Source of the DNA: Calditrichota bacterium
GTDB lineage: Bacteria > Zhuqueibacterota > Zhuqueibacteria > Zhuqueibacterales > Geothermadaptataceae
DNA: 64,000 bases
NCBI GenBank assembly: GCA_008501765.1
Contig: QQUE01000009.1
Span: 1-64,000, forward strand
Reading direction: 5' to 3'
The notes under the pieces were generated by a model. The model had not been told where the DNA came from. It worked only from the letters and a program-made list of their open reading frames with translations, and searched no databases. The position numbers and the translations under genes were made by a program. Below are positions 26,494-36,800 of the stretch, piece by piece; positions within the stretch are counted from its first letter, which is position 1; each line of letters begins with the position of its first letter.

Positions 26494-27501
26494 ATGGGCG
26501 ACTCATTGAAAAATTCAGTCATTGTATTTTTTCTGCTTTTATTTTTTGCAAGTGTATTATTTGCACAGGAAAGTCCGGTGATGAAAGAGTTTGAACAAAT
26601 TCTGCCCCGCGGCCGGATAGCAGCCATTACAGAACCAATTTACGTTCCTGCTCAAGCCGCAAAAATCGGTGACGAAAGCTGGGTACTCGGCGTCATTATC
26701 GATGGCGAAGCGCGTGCCTACAGCCTGACGTTGCTGAACAGTCATGAAATTGTCAACGACAAAATTGGCGAAACGGCGTTTGCCGCAGTTTGGTGACCGC
26801 TGGCAAACACTGCCGTCGTGTATGGCAGAGATTACCAGCAGCAGACGCTTAATTTTGAAGCCTCCGGCGGTCTGATTAAGGGATCGCTCATAATGCAGGA
26901 TCAGGAGACAGATACTTATTGGTCGATCATGACCGGCGAGGCCATCGCCGGAAAAATGCACAAAACAAAACTTGCTGAATTGCCCGTCAGTGAAAAAATG
27001 CAATGGAAAGATTGGGTAAAAAAATACCCCAATACGGCCGTACTTTCCGTTGATGGCGAAGAAGAGTCTCCGGTTGATTATTATTCCAACTATTTTAAAT
27101 CGGAACAAGGCTTTCGCAAATTAAAGGCGAAAGATAAACGCCTGAGAACCAAAGAACCAATTTTCGCATTTCAGTACGAAAACCGAAAAATTGCTATTCC
27201 GCATAGCGCATTTTGGGGCGGCAAAGCTTTCGACATTGGGGGAGAGAGCGTTTTTCTGTTCCGCTCACCAACAGATGCCATTTTTGCTTCGACAAAGGCT
27301 TTTATTGCTCCGGCGAATACCTTCAAAAAACAAAATGAACAGTGGATTGAAACCAGTTCACAGCACTTCTTTGATGCCAAATCAGGGAAATTTACCGGGA
27401 ACAAATCTGAGAACGAAAGTCCAAAACCACTCAATGGTTTCGATACATTCTGGTATAACTGGAGTTTGACGAATAAAGAAACTGAAGTTATTAAAAAATG
27501 A
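26494..27501 (+). CDS. DUF3179-family protein, probable selenoprotein (Sec101 at an in-frame UGA)
   Basis: The frame is 336 codons including the final stop, with one internal TGA at 26794-26796. The product has a signal peptide (about 1-25, ending LFA) and DUF3179 features on both sides of the UGA: HEIVNDKIGE before it, and PLANTAVVYGR right after it. In family members the same place reads V-x-Y-C-P-L-C/A-x-T, so the UGA sits at the conserved cysteine. The second cysteine of CPLC is Ala here. A symmetric hairpin with a G-starting apical loop follows the UGA (see 26794-26839). I therefore read the whole span as one gene and not a broken one. GGGAG supports ATG 26494. The function of DUF3179 is not known; a thiol/selenol redox role in the periplasm is inferred. 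The alternative is a recent nonsense mutation. Confidence 0.78.
26794..26839 (+). promoter_or_regulatory. Candidate bacterial SECIS element
   Basis: Directly after the UGA (26794-26796), GCTGG at 26799-26803 pairs with CCAGC at 26835-26839, and CTGCC at 26810-26814 with GGCAG at 26824-26828. The segment between keeps register, with only single mismatches (C-A, A-A, A-A) and A-T and C-G pairs. The nine-base apical loop GTCGTGTAT starts with G and lies 18 bases after the UGA, within the 16-37 base range described for bacterial SECIS elements. Confidence 0.7.
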
Positions 27502-27910
27502 TAGGTTGTGGAAATTTAATGCTCACCCCGCATTAGTTACAGTCTTGTGTTTGTCATTCCGGTTTTCACAGAGTGAAATACAGAGATGTCATCGCTTTTG
27601 GCGTAGACTCAATGAGATTCCGGTATTGCAAAAAGAAGCAAACAGGAAGGACAAATGACACCAGTCAAAGTATATCTGTAGGTAACGTGAATCGATATAA
27701 GAAGAATTGGAACAAAACGAATTAATTATAGGATATAGTCCGAAGGCGTCCCGCCGAGGATAACCCACGAAACGCTCGGCGAGACGCCTTCGCTCTATCT
27801 TAATTATGCTTGGTAAAGAATGTTACAGCTTACTTCGATTTCACGTTAGGTATATATTTTTTGCTCTACAAATTAATTGAATCAACCAGAAAACAGACAG
27901 GAATGCACAA
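27502..27910. repeat. Intergenic stretch with REP-like palindrome
   Basis: CGAAGGCGTC and GCCGAG at 27742-27759 pair with CTCGGC and GACGCCTTCG at 27776-27793, with two mismatched bases between the blocks, giving a strong hairpin without a T tail. The sequence before it (27556-27622) contains GTCATTCCGG and GAGATTCCGG, which look like a decayed copy of another palindrome. I see no gene. Confidence 0.65.
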
Positions 27911-28420
27911 ATGAACCGCCCAGAAAAAAATGAATATGCAGAATATTATGAAACCTACGTCAGCCTTGTTCCAGCAGGAGATATTTGTACAATCCTTACC
28001 GAGCAGTTGAACACTTCACTCAAATTCCTTGCAGAAATTGACGAGCACAAAGCAAATTTTCGGTATGCAAAAGGAAAATGGAGCGTGAAGGAAGTGGTTG
28101 GACACATTGTGGATTGCGAGCGCGTTTTTGCCTACCGTGCTTTGTGGTTTGCGAGAAACGATCCGCAGCCGCTGCCTTCGATGGATCAGGATGATTTCAT
28201 GACTTTTTCCAATTTTGCAGACCGCCAATTAAAAGATATTTGCGCCGAATTTTCCCACGTGCGGCAATCCAATATTATTTTGCTCAATAGCTTTAACGAT
28301 GAAATTTCACGACGAAAAGGAAAAGCCAGCGGCACTGAAATGTCTGTTCGGGCGATCGCTTATATTTTAGCAGGGCATGAAAGGCATCATTTAAATATCA
28401 TCAAAGAACGCTATATTTAG
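27911..28420 (+). CDS. DinB-family (DinB_2) protein
   Basis: The 169-residue product has the family's four-helix layout with the histidines that bind a divalent metal: one in VGHIVDCERVFAYR (near residue 64) and two in GHERHHLNIIKER at the end. The WSVKEVVGHIVD signature is characteristic. Members are metal-dependent hydrolases or thiol (bacillithiol/mycothiol)-dependent transferases; the substrate cannot be told here. The neighbours give no hint. Confidence 0.88.
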   Translation: MNRPEKNEYAEYYETYVSLVPAGDICTILTEQLNTSLKFLAEIDEHKANFRYAKGKWSVKEVVGHIVDCERVFAYRALWFARNDPQPLPSMDQDDFMTFSNFADRQLKDICAEFSHVRQSNIILLNSFNDEISRRKGKASGTEMSVRAIAYILAGHERHHLNIIKERYI

Positions 28421-28462
28421 TTTCAGGTGGGAAATTGAACTTAGTGAGAATTCGTCGTTTTT

Positions 28463-28876
28463 TCAACTGCGCGGACTTGAAAGAGATTTCAGGATCGATT
28501 TAATTTTATTGGGCAGGGGTATTTTTTTGCCGGATTTAATATCGATGGTCACATGCACTGTACGAACTGTTCCGACAAATTCCGTTGCATTCCTAAGAAT
28601 TCGATAATCGAGAATGAAAGAAGTTGTGCCGATTTTTTGCACACTGATTTCAACATCGATGGCATCGCTGGCGCAAAGCTCACCCAAATAGTCTGCTTCG
28701 ACATGCACGATCGGCAGAGAAAAATCGTATCGCGTGCACAGATCACGCAGCGGAAAGTCATTCTGCAGCAGGAATTCTTCCCAGGCATCGTGGGCAATTT
28801 TCAGTTGTTCGGCGAAAAACATACGCCCGGCTGCATCGGTTTCGTGCAGTTTTATGCGTGTTTGGTATTTGTACAT
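28463..28876 (-). CDS. Acyl-CoA thioesterase, 4-hydroxybenzoyl-CoA/YbgC type
   Basis: The 137-residue hot-dog-fold protein starts MYKYQTRIKLHETDAAGRMF. The Asp in HETDAAG is the catalytic residue of YbgC-type enzymes, and the long helix AEQLKIAHDAWEEFL follows as usual. Such enzymes hydrolyse acyl-CoA or aryl-CoA thioesters in the cytoplasm. AGGAA lies close before ATG 28876. It converges with the DinB gene, with 42 bases between the stops. Confidence 0.87.
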   Translation of the reverse strand: MYKYQTRIKLHETDAAGRMFFAEQLKIAHDAWEEFLLQNDFPLRDLCTRYDFSLPIVHVEADYLGELCASDAIDVEISVQKIGTTSFILDYRILRNATEFVGTVRTVHVTIDIKSGKKIPLPNKIKSILKSLSSPRS

Positions 28877-28977
28877 TGGTTCCTATATCAATTCATATAT
28901 AGTGTCGGTTTCACTTTTTTACTAGATGAATTATTATATTTGTAATGAACTTCAGCAATTTACTAAAAGTTTGATTC

Positions 28978-29709
28978 TCAAGTATTTTTAATCAGCTTAT
29001 AAAGTAATAATTTTAGAAAATATACACTCAACAAAACAATGAGCAGTAGGAATCCACCATTTCCCAAAATAAGCAGGCAGTATAAAGTAAATATTTCTAA
29101 AAATATTCGCTGATAAAATAGGTCAAAATCAAACCATGCAGGTGAATAAATAAATATAACAAATGTAGAGATTAAAACCATAGGCAAGGAGAGAAATACG
29201 GGAATTAATAAAAAACTTTCAACTTTTTGAATAATTAAATAAGAAGTACATAAAAATGCGGCAAGTACAATTACTTCACTTGAAAAATAAAACCAAAGCC
29301 AGTGACTTCTGTATGAAATCGATATCGAAATATCTTTTTCAACCATACATTGAGTAAAAACTATGCCTAACAGACCCTCAAGATTTTGTCTATCAAACTT
29401 ATGTAAATGATTGTGCAAAAAATATTTTTCTCGTATAAAAATAGAATGTTCTGCAATCTCATAAATCACTAAATTTGTGCTAGAATATTCCTTTCTTAAT
29501 TTTCCATCATTCGCGTTACCCTTAAGATAAGCCAAGCCTTCGACACATTGATCGAGAGGTAAAGGCCGCAAAGGAAAAAAACAATGTTCGTCTCCCATCA
29601 AGTCACTCCCATCCCATCGCAGGAACAGAAATAAAGTTATAATTGCCAACGAACAAATTAAAGAACCAATTATTATTGACTTCGTTTGAACCTGAGCAAT
29701 TATTTTCAC
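28978..29709 (-). CDS. Membrane protein of unknown function
   Basis: The 243-residue product has an N-terminal helix (about 12-31), an extracytoplasmic region of about 105 residues with four Cys, and three or four closely packed helices from about 135 to the end. GTG 29709 is the likely start, with GGGGAT upstream. It is markedly more AT-rich than its neighbours, which may mean recent acquisition. I recognise no family. Confidence 0.5.
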   Translation of the reverse strand: MKIIAQVQTKSIIIGSLICSLAIITLFLFLRWDGSDLMGDEHCFFPLRPLPLDQCVEGLAYLKGNANDGKLRKEYSSTNLVIYEIAEHSIFIREKYFLHNHLHKFDRQNLEGLLGIVFTQCMVEKDISISISYRSHWLWFYFSSEVIVLAAFLCTSYLIIQKVESFLLIPVFLSLPMVLISTFVIFIYSPAWFDFDLFYQRIFLEIFTLYCLLILGNGGFLLLIVLLSVYFLKLLLYKLIKNT

Positions 29710-29860
29710 TTTTTTGATCCCCAGTGTGGCAATAAAGAAAATTTATCCTGTCCAAAATTTCAATTGAGACATTCAATTCTTACTGGTTTATTTTTATACA
29801 AATGCCAATACCTGTTTGTATATTCACTGTTTAGTTTACTTGCGCAAACAAATAAGCATA

Positions 29861-29900
29861 AAAAAAGCGATTCAAAGTATTTTCAACTTCAAATCGCTTT
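29861..29900 (-). terminator. Terminator of the alternative complex III operon
   Basis: On the minus strand AAAGCGATT (29900-29892) pairs with AATCGCTTT (29872-29864), followed by more T. It lies about 70 bases past the actF stop. A second hairpin without a T tail (29931-29963) lies between. Confidence 0.75.
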
Positions 29901-29971
29901 CATTTAAATTCTCAATCCCCAAAAAAGGGAGCGATAACATCACTAAAAAGCAGTGATCTCATCGTAAGGTT

Positions 29972-31159
29972 TTACATATTGGTAAAGTGCAGCGACTCTT
30001 TCAGCTCGGGATCGTTCATCGGGACGAGTTTATTGCCAGTGAATTTTCTCCAGAAAATTGCCATAAATATCCCGCCAACTCCCAGCATGGCTGTGAAATC
30101 GAGCCAGGAAAAATGGGCGGAGTGTTTGTGGAATGTCGGCAGTACTAACCAATATAAATCAATCCAGTGGATGATCAAAAACCAGAAGCCCATCACCCAG
30201 AGTAATTTCAGATTCCGTTTTGAATTGCGAGTGACTAAAATTACAAATGGCAGTACAAAGTGGCCGAAAACGATGATCATGCTGATCGTTTTCCAGCTTC
30301 CTTCCCAGCGGTGCAGAAACCAGATTGTTTCTTCGGGAATATTGCCGTACCAGATGAGAAAATACTGTGAGAAGGCAATGTAAGCCCAGAAAACCGTGAA
30401 CGCAAAGAGCAATTTAGCGATATCCTGATAATGTTCGATCGTGACCACTTCTTCGAGAAATCCTTTGCTGCGTAAAAACAAGGCGACTAACATAATTGTG
30501 GACAAAACAGCCAACACGCTGCCTGAAAAAATATAAACACCGAAGATGGTTGAGTACCAATGAGGATCGAGAGACATCAGCCAATCAAACGAAGCGAAAG
30601 TCAGACTGAGGGCAAACAGCAGCATGCCGGGAGCGCTGATTTTCTTGAATTTTGCGGTGATGCCAGGTGTATGTTGCTGATCCTGTTTAACCGATAATTT
30701 AAATAAACTTAAGCTCAAAAGAATCCAGATGACAAAATAGCCAATACCACGAATTGTGAAAAATGTCGGGTTGAGGAATCCGGCTTTTCCTTGCAGCAGA
30801 TGATCTTTTGCTACAACTTCTTCGTGGCTCCAGTGATACAATTCATGCAGACCGAAAATGACCGGGATAAAAAAGAGCAGCATCCACGGCAATGCCGCCA
30901 TCAAGCTTTCAGAAAATTTCCGCAGTACGACGCTCCAAACTGCGCCTGTCAGGTGGTGCAGCAACGTAAAAAACAAGCCACCTAATCCGATTGTTACCCA
31001 AAAGAAAAATGCCGTCAAATAAGAATGGTACATCTGGCCGGGGGAAACAACAAAATAACCAATCGCAGTCAACACCAATCCGATTACACCACCGATCAAT
31101 GCAAACGTGCCAAATTTGCTGCTCTCAAGCAGTCTTGTATGTTCTCTGTTTAAATCCAT
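29972..31159 (-). CDS. actF: Alternative complex III subunit ActF
   Basis: The 395-residue product has about ten membrane helices and the conserved FASFDWLMSLDPHWYSTIFG and YGNIPEETIWFLHRW segments of the ActF/ActC-like (NrfD-related) subunits. It binds quinol-side partners in the quinol:cytochrome c oxidoreductase complex. ATG 31159 is chosen because longer reading would run far into actE. GGAGG lies 15 bases upstream, which is longer than usual. It is the last gene of the act operon. Confidence 0.88.
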   Translation of the reverse strand: MDLNREHTRLLESSKFGTFALIGGVIGLVLTAIGYFVVSPGQMYHSYLTAFFFWVTIGLGGLFFTLLHHLTGAVWSVVLRKFSESLMAALPWMLLFFIPVIFGLHELYHWSHEEVVAKDHLLQGKAGFLNPTFFTIRGIGYFVIWILLSLSLFKLSVKQDQQHTPGITAKFKKISAPGMLLFALSLTFASFDWLMSLDPHWYSTIFGVYIFSGSVLAVLSTIMLVALFLRSKGFLEEVVTIEHYQDIAKLLFAFTVFWAYIAFSQYFLIWYGNIPEETIWFLHRWEGSWKTISMIIVFGHFVLPFVILVTRNSKRNLKLLWVMGFWFLIIHWIDLYWLVLPTFHKHSAHFSWLDFTAMLGVGGIFMAIFWRKFTGNKLVPMNDPELKESLHFTNM

Positions 31160-31181
31160 ATTAAACTCGCTTTTCCTCCGA

Positions 31182-31778
31182 CTATTCGCCTTTTGGGGCG
31201 CTTTGCATTTTACGAAGATGAGCAACAATTGCCCACCGGTCTCGCACACTAATCTGGTGCCGATACGAAGGCATGGTTCGCACACCATTCGAGATCACGC
31301 CAAAAATATAACCATCGGTAAAATTCTTCACTTTGTCATCCATAAAATTAGGCGGCGGCAACATGCCTTTTTCAATTATCAACCCTTTGCCGTCACCATT
31401 GCTATTGTGACAAGGGGTGCAGTAAATTTCATAACGTTCTTCGCCACGCGCTAAAAGTGCCGTTGTGATATCCAGCGCATTGGAAGTGATTTCGTTGCCT
31501 GCAGTATTTTTGCCAGTATAAAAAGCAGCATTTTCCCGCAAATCACCGCGGGCGACAGTTCCGGCAACAGGCATGCGCATTGTCGAGCTGTTGATGAAAA
31601 AATTGCTGTGCGCCTGCGCCTTGTACTTTTTCTGGCTATCCATATTTGGGTTGAGATGGATTGGTGGTTTTTCTGAAGTTCCGCCCCGGCATCCGGCAAA
31701 AATCAAAGCAAATAAAAACGATGCGAGCAGGGCATAAATACTGTTTTTTGAGGGAAAAATATTGAGCAGCTTTCTCAT
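31182..31778 (-). CDS. actE: Alternative complex III monoheme cytochrome ActE
   Basis: The 198-residue lipoprotein (LIFAGC near residue 30) has one haem site, CTPCHNSNGDGKG, and a likely Met ligand in NGVRTMPSYRHQ. ActE passes electrons from the complex to a soluble acceptor in the periplasm. The segment MRMPVAGTVARGDLREN is typical of the family. It lies between actD and actF, 22 bases before the latter. Confidence 0.92.
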   Translation of the reverse strand: MRKLLNIFPSKNSIYALLASFLFALIFAGCRGGTSEKPPIHLNPNMDSQKKYKAQAHSNFFINSSTMRMPVAGTVARGDLRENAAFYTGKNTAGNEITSNALDITTALLARGEERYEIYCTPCHNSNGDGKGLIIEKGMLPPPNFMDDKVKNFTDGYIFGVISNGVRTMPSYRHQISVRDRWAIVAHLRKMQSAPKGE

Positions 31779-31812
31779 TATTATCTCAAGATTTAGTAAA
31801 AAAAATAAAGCG

Positions 31813-32358
31813 TTACTTCGCTTCGATTATTTCGAGCGAAGTCCCACCAATTGAAGTTAAAAATTCTTTTGTTTTTGTTTCATCAAATTTTGGATCACCC
31901 GCTTCAATACTGACCATGAATCCATCGTCCGTAACTTTGGCGAACTGCTCCGAATAAAAAACATTGTGGAACAACTGCGGCAATCGATTTAAATGAAACA
32001 TGCCGAATACCGTTGCGATGGCTGCAAACAAAATCGTCAATTCAAAAGCGACAGGCACAAATGCCGCAAAACTAAAGAAGGGTTTGCCAGATATTACCAG
32101 CGGATATTCAATAGCGCTCACCCATCCCTGCAAACCAAATCCGCCAATGCAACCAATAAGACCGGCAATTCCGGCTATGAATCCCAGTTTGCTTTGCCTC
32201 AAACCCATGGCATTATCCATTCCGTGCACCGGAAATGGAGAATGAACATCAAACTTCCGGTAACCCGCGTCACGGATTTGCTCTGCTGCTTTTAAAAGCT
32301 CGCCAGGGTTGGCAAATTCGGCTAAAATACCCAGGGCTTTTTTATTTTCTGTACTCAT
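31813..32358 (-). CDS. actD: Alternative complex III subunit ActD (DUF3341)
   Basis: The 181-residue product has a cytoplasmic start (LGILAEFANPGELLKAAEQI) and two membrane helices (about 58-80 and 95-118) with the motif SPFPVHGMDNAMGL. This is the DUF3341 pattern of ActD, which stabilises the membrane part of the complex. Spacing to the neighbours is 34 and 28 bases, as in an operon. Confidence 0.92.
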   Translation of the reverse strand: MSTENKKALGILAEFANPGELLKAAEQIRDAGYRKFDVHSPFPVHGMDNAMGLRQSKLGFIAGIAGLIGCIGGFGLQGWVSAIEYPLVISGKPFFSFAAFVPVAFELTILFAAIATVFGMFHLNRLPQLFHNVFYSEQFAKVTDDGFMVSIEAGDPKFDETKTKEFLTSIGGTSLEIIEAK

Positions 32359-32386
32359 ATTTTATCTCACACTTTCAAATTCTAGC

Positions 32387-33778
32387 CTAATGGTTTTCGT
32401 GGGCATGTGGATTAGCTTGCGGCAAAATAAACTTAACTTCAGCCATTGCGATGGTTGGCAAAAATCGCAGAAAAATCAAAAATAGCGACAGAAAAATACC
32501 AATCGTTCCGACATAAATTCCCACATCAAAAATGGTTGGGGAGAAATAATCCCAGTTTGCCGGGATAAAATCGCGTGATAATGAAGTCACCGTGATCACA
32601 AATCTTTCGAACCACATTCCGACATTTATCAAAATAGAAGCAATAAAAAGCACAATCGGTTTGCCACGCATTTTTTTGCTCCAGAAAATCTGTGGCACCA
32701 CAACATTGCAGAAAATCATTGTCCAATATGCCCACGCGTAGGGGCCGAAGGCTCGATTTATAAAAGCAAATTGCTCATATTCGTTACCGCTGTACCAGGC
32801 AACAAAAAATTCACAGCCATAAGCATAGCCGACCATATATCCAGTGAGCAACATCACCATCGCCATGTTGCCGAGGTGTTTATCGGTGATAAAATTCTTC
32901 AAACCAAAGAAATGGCGCACCGGAATGGCCAGCGTCGTCACCATGGCAAATCCGGAAAAAATAGCGCCGGCGACAAAATACGGTGGGAAAATGGTCGTAT
33001 GCCAGCCGGGCAACTGGGAAACTGCAAAATCAAAACTAACAACGGTGTGTACTGATAAAACCAGCGGCGTTGAAAGCCCGGCCAGTAGCAGATAGGCTTT
33101 TTCATAATGTTGCCAATGGCGATTCGCACCGCGCCAGCCCAATGAAAAAGCAGCCAAAACATATTTGCGCACGCCTTTTTTCGCCCGATCTCGCAGTGTC
33201 GCCAAATCAGGAATGAGGCCAACATACCAGAACATCAGTGAAACGATAAAATACGTGCTGACCGCGAAAACATCCCAAAGCAACGGGCTGCGGAAGTTGG
33301 GCCACATACCCATCTGGTTTGGCAGCGGAAACATGTAATAGGCCATCCAAACGCGCCCAACGTGGATGCCGGGAAAAATGAGAGCACAGATAACGGCAAA
33401 AATGGTCATCGCTTCTGCAAAACGGTTAATGGAAGTCCGCCATCGCTGCCGCAGCAAAAATAATATTGCTGAAATCAAAGTTCCGGCGTGGCCGATACCA
33501 ACCCACCAGACAAAATTGACGATAGCCCAACCCCAGCCTACGGGATTATTGAGGCCCCAGATACCTGTGCCTTCCCAAATCAGATATCCGATCATTGAAA
33601 TGCCCATTGCGGCTAAAACGACAGCAACCGAAAAGATCCCCCACCAGATGCGCGGCGGTTTATTTTCTACAATTCCGCTGATCGTCTCAGTTACGGTATT
33701 AAAAGTCGGGTTCCCTAATATTAAGGGGACTTTACCGTTTGCGGGAGCTGCTTCTGTTGATTTTACTGTACTTTCCAC
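32387..33778 (-). CDS. actC: Alternative complex III integral membrane subunit ActC (NrfD/PsrC family)
   Basis: The 463-residue product has about ten membrane helices. Family segments are [39 protein letters not shown] and [15 protein letters not shown]. It is the quinol-binding membrane anchor for the ActB iron-sulfur domain. GTG 33778 is the likely start. It lies 28 bases after actB. Confidence 0.93.
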   Translation of the reverse strand: MESTVKSTEAAPANGKVPLILGNPTFNTVTETISGIVENKPPRIWWGIFSVAVVLAAMGISMIGYLIWEGTGIWGLNNPVGWGWAIVNFVWWVGIGHAGTLISAILFLLRQRWRTSINRFAEAMTIFAVICALIFPGIHVGRVWMAYYMFPLPNQMGMWPNFRSPLLWDVFAVSTYFIVSLMFWYVGLIPDLATLRDRAKKGVRKYVLAAFSLGWRGANRHWQHYEKAYLLLAGLSTPLVLSVHTVVSFDFAVSQLPGWHTTIFPPYFVAGAIFSGFAMVTTLAIPVRHFFGLKNFITDKHLGNMAMVMLLTGYMVGYAYGCEFFVAWYSGNEYEQFAFINRAFGPYAWAYWTMIFCNVVVPQIFWSKKMRGKPIVLFIASILINVGMWFERFVITVTSLSRDFIPANWDYFSPTIFDVGIYVGTIGIFLSLFLIFLRFLPTIAMAEVKFILPQANPHAHENH

Positions 33779-33806
33779 AGGTTTATCATTCCGTTCAGAT
33801 TAATAA

Positions 33807-36800
33807 TTATACATGCTCAGCATGTTCTTTTTTTTCTTCAACCAATGCAGGGTTTGCATTGCGTATTTTTGCCTGATATGTCGTCCGTGGACGATTATTC
33901 AGTTCAGCAATAATGCTGTAGTCCCGGTTCTGAGCTCTGACTTTCGATACTTCACTTTCAGGATCGAGAATATTTCCAAAGACGATGGCATCCGCCGGGC
34001 AGGTTTGCTGGCATGCTGTAACGACATCACCGTCTTTTAATGATCTGTTATCAACTTTGGCCTTGCGCTTTGCTTCATTTATCCGCTGCAGGCAGTACGT
34101 GCATTTTTCCATGACACCGCGGAACCGAACCGTAACATCAGGATTCATCGCCATTTGTACGATTTCCGGCGTATCATTTGTATAATTGAGAAAATTAAAT
34201 TTCCGTACTTTGTAGGGACAGTTATTTGAACAATATCGTGTACCGATGCAACGGTTGTAAGTCATCACGTTGATGCCTTCTTTGTCGTGGGAAGTTGCCG
34301 CTACCGGACAGACTTCTTCACACGGCGCCAACTCACAATGCTGACAGGCAACAGGCTGCGTGGCCATTTCCGGATTATCTTCATCGCCGGAAAAATAACG
34401 ATCCATGCGCATCCAATGCATTTCACGGCCGCGATCAACCTGGTCTTTACCAATAATCGGAATATTGTTTTCGCTCTGGCAGGCGATTGTGCAGGCGCTG
34501 CATCCGGTGCAGGTTGTGAGGTCAATTGCCATGGCCCACTGGTTGCCTTTATCGTATTTGTGATCTTCCCACATGGATTTGAGCGGCGGATGTTCAACCA
34601 TTTCCGGAGCAAATGTCGGATCTTTCCGGTACTCGTCCAGCGTGGCTTCGCGAATCAGAGCACGGCCTTCCATCGAACTATGATCCTGTGTATTGGCCAC
34701 TTTTGCAGTCGTACCCTTGGCACTCAAAATACCACCTACGCTGTAGTAAGAATTTGCCAACGAGCGTAAGGGATAAACATTTACCCCGGCATCTGTGGCA
34801 ATTCTACCCAATTTTGTATGCCCGTAACCCAGCTCGAGCACAACGGTATTTTCAGCGATTCCCGGCTGCACCCAGACTGGCAATTGAATTTCGCCAGTTG
34901 CTAATTTAAGTTTAACAACATCACGGCTTTGAACGCCCAGTTTTTTTGCCGATGCCACACTGATGAGCGCGACATTTTCCCACGTTACTTTTGTTACCGG
35001 GTCCGGCAATTCCTGCATCCAGCCATTGTTGGCAAACCGGCCGTCAAAAACTGAGGCCGATGCTGCAAAAACAACATCAAAATCATCTTCTTTCGCTGCG
35101 GTTGTGGGAAATGGCTTTGCTGTCAAAGCTCTGGAAATCGCAGCCATGCGCAATTGCGGTTGCATTGCAGTCAGTGCGCTATTTTTCAAAACACCATCGT
35201 GTAAAACACGGCGCCAGTTTTTCTCAGAATTGCTAAATCCAGGCAGGTTCGTCCATGTTTCCTGAACGATGTCGTGCGCTGTTTTTTCCTCAGACGAGGC
35301 GATAAAATGCAGCAGTTCTGTTTCAGATTTTCCATTAAAAAGCGGTGCGATAAGTGGTTGCACGAGACTTAAAGTTCCATCGATTGCCCGTGCATCGCCC
35401 CAATTTTCTAAAGCGTGGGTGCCGTTAATGTGCCATTCAGCCTGTGAACCCGTCTCATCGGCATGCATGCCGATGTGAATTGTATGGGTCAGTTTTTGAA
35501 AAGCGGCGGCGAAATCCAGTTCGGCTGATGCATCGTAGACAGGGTTGCTGCCAAGCATAATCAGTGTAGAAATTGAGCCATCGGCAATGCTTTTCGTCAT
35601 GTCAGAAAAGTCGGCTTGCGAAGACAGAGCTTTGTCGACCAATGAATAATAATTTACAGTGGCGCCGTTATTTCGCAGGGCTGCATTGATTGCATAAACA
35701 AGAGCGTGAATTTCGGGTGCCAGACTCTGACCTGCAGTAACCAGGCATTGGCCGGATGCTGTGCGTAAATCTTGCGCCACCGCCGATAGCCATTTGGTAT
35801 CGAACGAATGATTCTTGTAGCTACTGAGAGCTGAGACATCGATACTTAGACCTTGAGCTTTGAGCTCAAGTGCAAGCGCGGCCGTAAAAGCGCCCATCTG
35901 GCGTGCCTGAATTTTAACGCGATGATCAGCCATACCTCCGGTTACTGAATAGGATGGCTCGGCAACATAAAGACGATTCATTTCATCTTTTTCGGAAGTC
36001 AGGCGTCGACCACTGGCGAATCCTTTGTTGTTGCGAATGCTTTCAGGCTCAGTTAGCAGTAAATCAGCATCCAGGGATAAAATAACTTTGGCCTTTTCCA
36101 GTGAATAAACCGGAACGAGTGGGGAGCCTGTTGCTAATTGCACACCGGCAATTTTATTTTCATCCGAGATTGAATCGTAGGTGACCCAACGCGCCCGTGG
36201 AAATGTTTTTAGAAATGCGCGTTGCAGCCGCGCCATCGTTGGAGATGACCAGGATTTTGCCAGAATGGCCAGCCCCTCACCATTGCTCTCTTTGTAATCC
36301 GCAGAAATTTGTTCCCACGCTGCTACAAATTTTTTCCATGATGATTTATTACCATTATTCAAAACATATTTCGAGCGATCGGGATCGTACAAATCGAGAA
36401 GCGAAGCCTGGAGCCAGGAATTGGACGCGCCCATCGTCGAGGGATGCAGTTCATTGCCCTCAATTTTTGTCGGGCGGCCTTCATGGCTTTCGACCAATAC
36501 ACCGTAAGAGTTCAAACCAAACGGCAGGGTACTGGCGTAGTATTTTGCCACTCCGGGAACAACCTCTTCCGGTGCTTTCACGTATGGAACAATTTTTTCG
36601 ACAGGCCGGCGGCAACTTGCCAAACCTGCAAGCGCCATCGATGCGCCCATAATTGAAAAGAACTTGCGTCGACTGACAGGATCGCCGAGTTCGGATGCAC
36701 CCTCGGGAAATTCACGATGCAGGAATTTTTTAAACTCTGGCGTTTCAGCAAGTTGATCCATACTCCGCCAGTATTCTTTTTGATTTATTTTCTTTTCTAC

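Noticed and set aside
26494-27501. Two separate genes, or a pseudogene split by a stop
   Set aside because: Both parts are in one frame, together make one DUF3179 protein, the second part has no start or ribosome site of its own, and the UGA sits at the conserved cysteine with a SECIS-like fold behind it.
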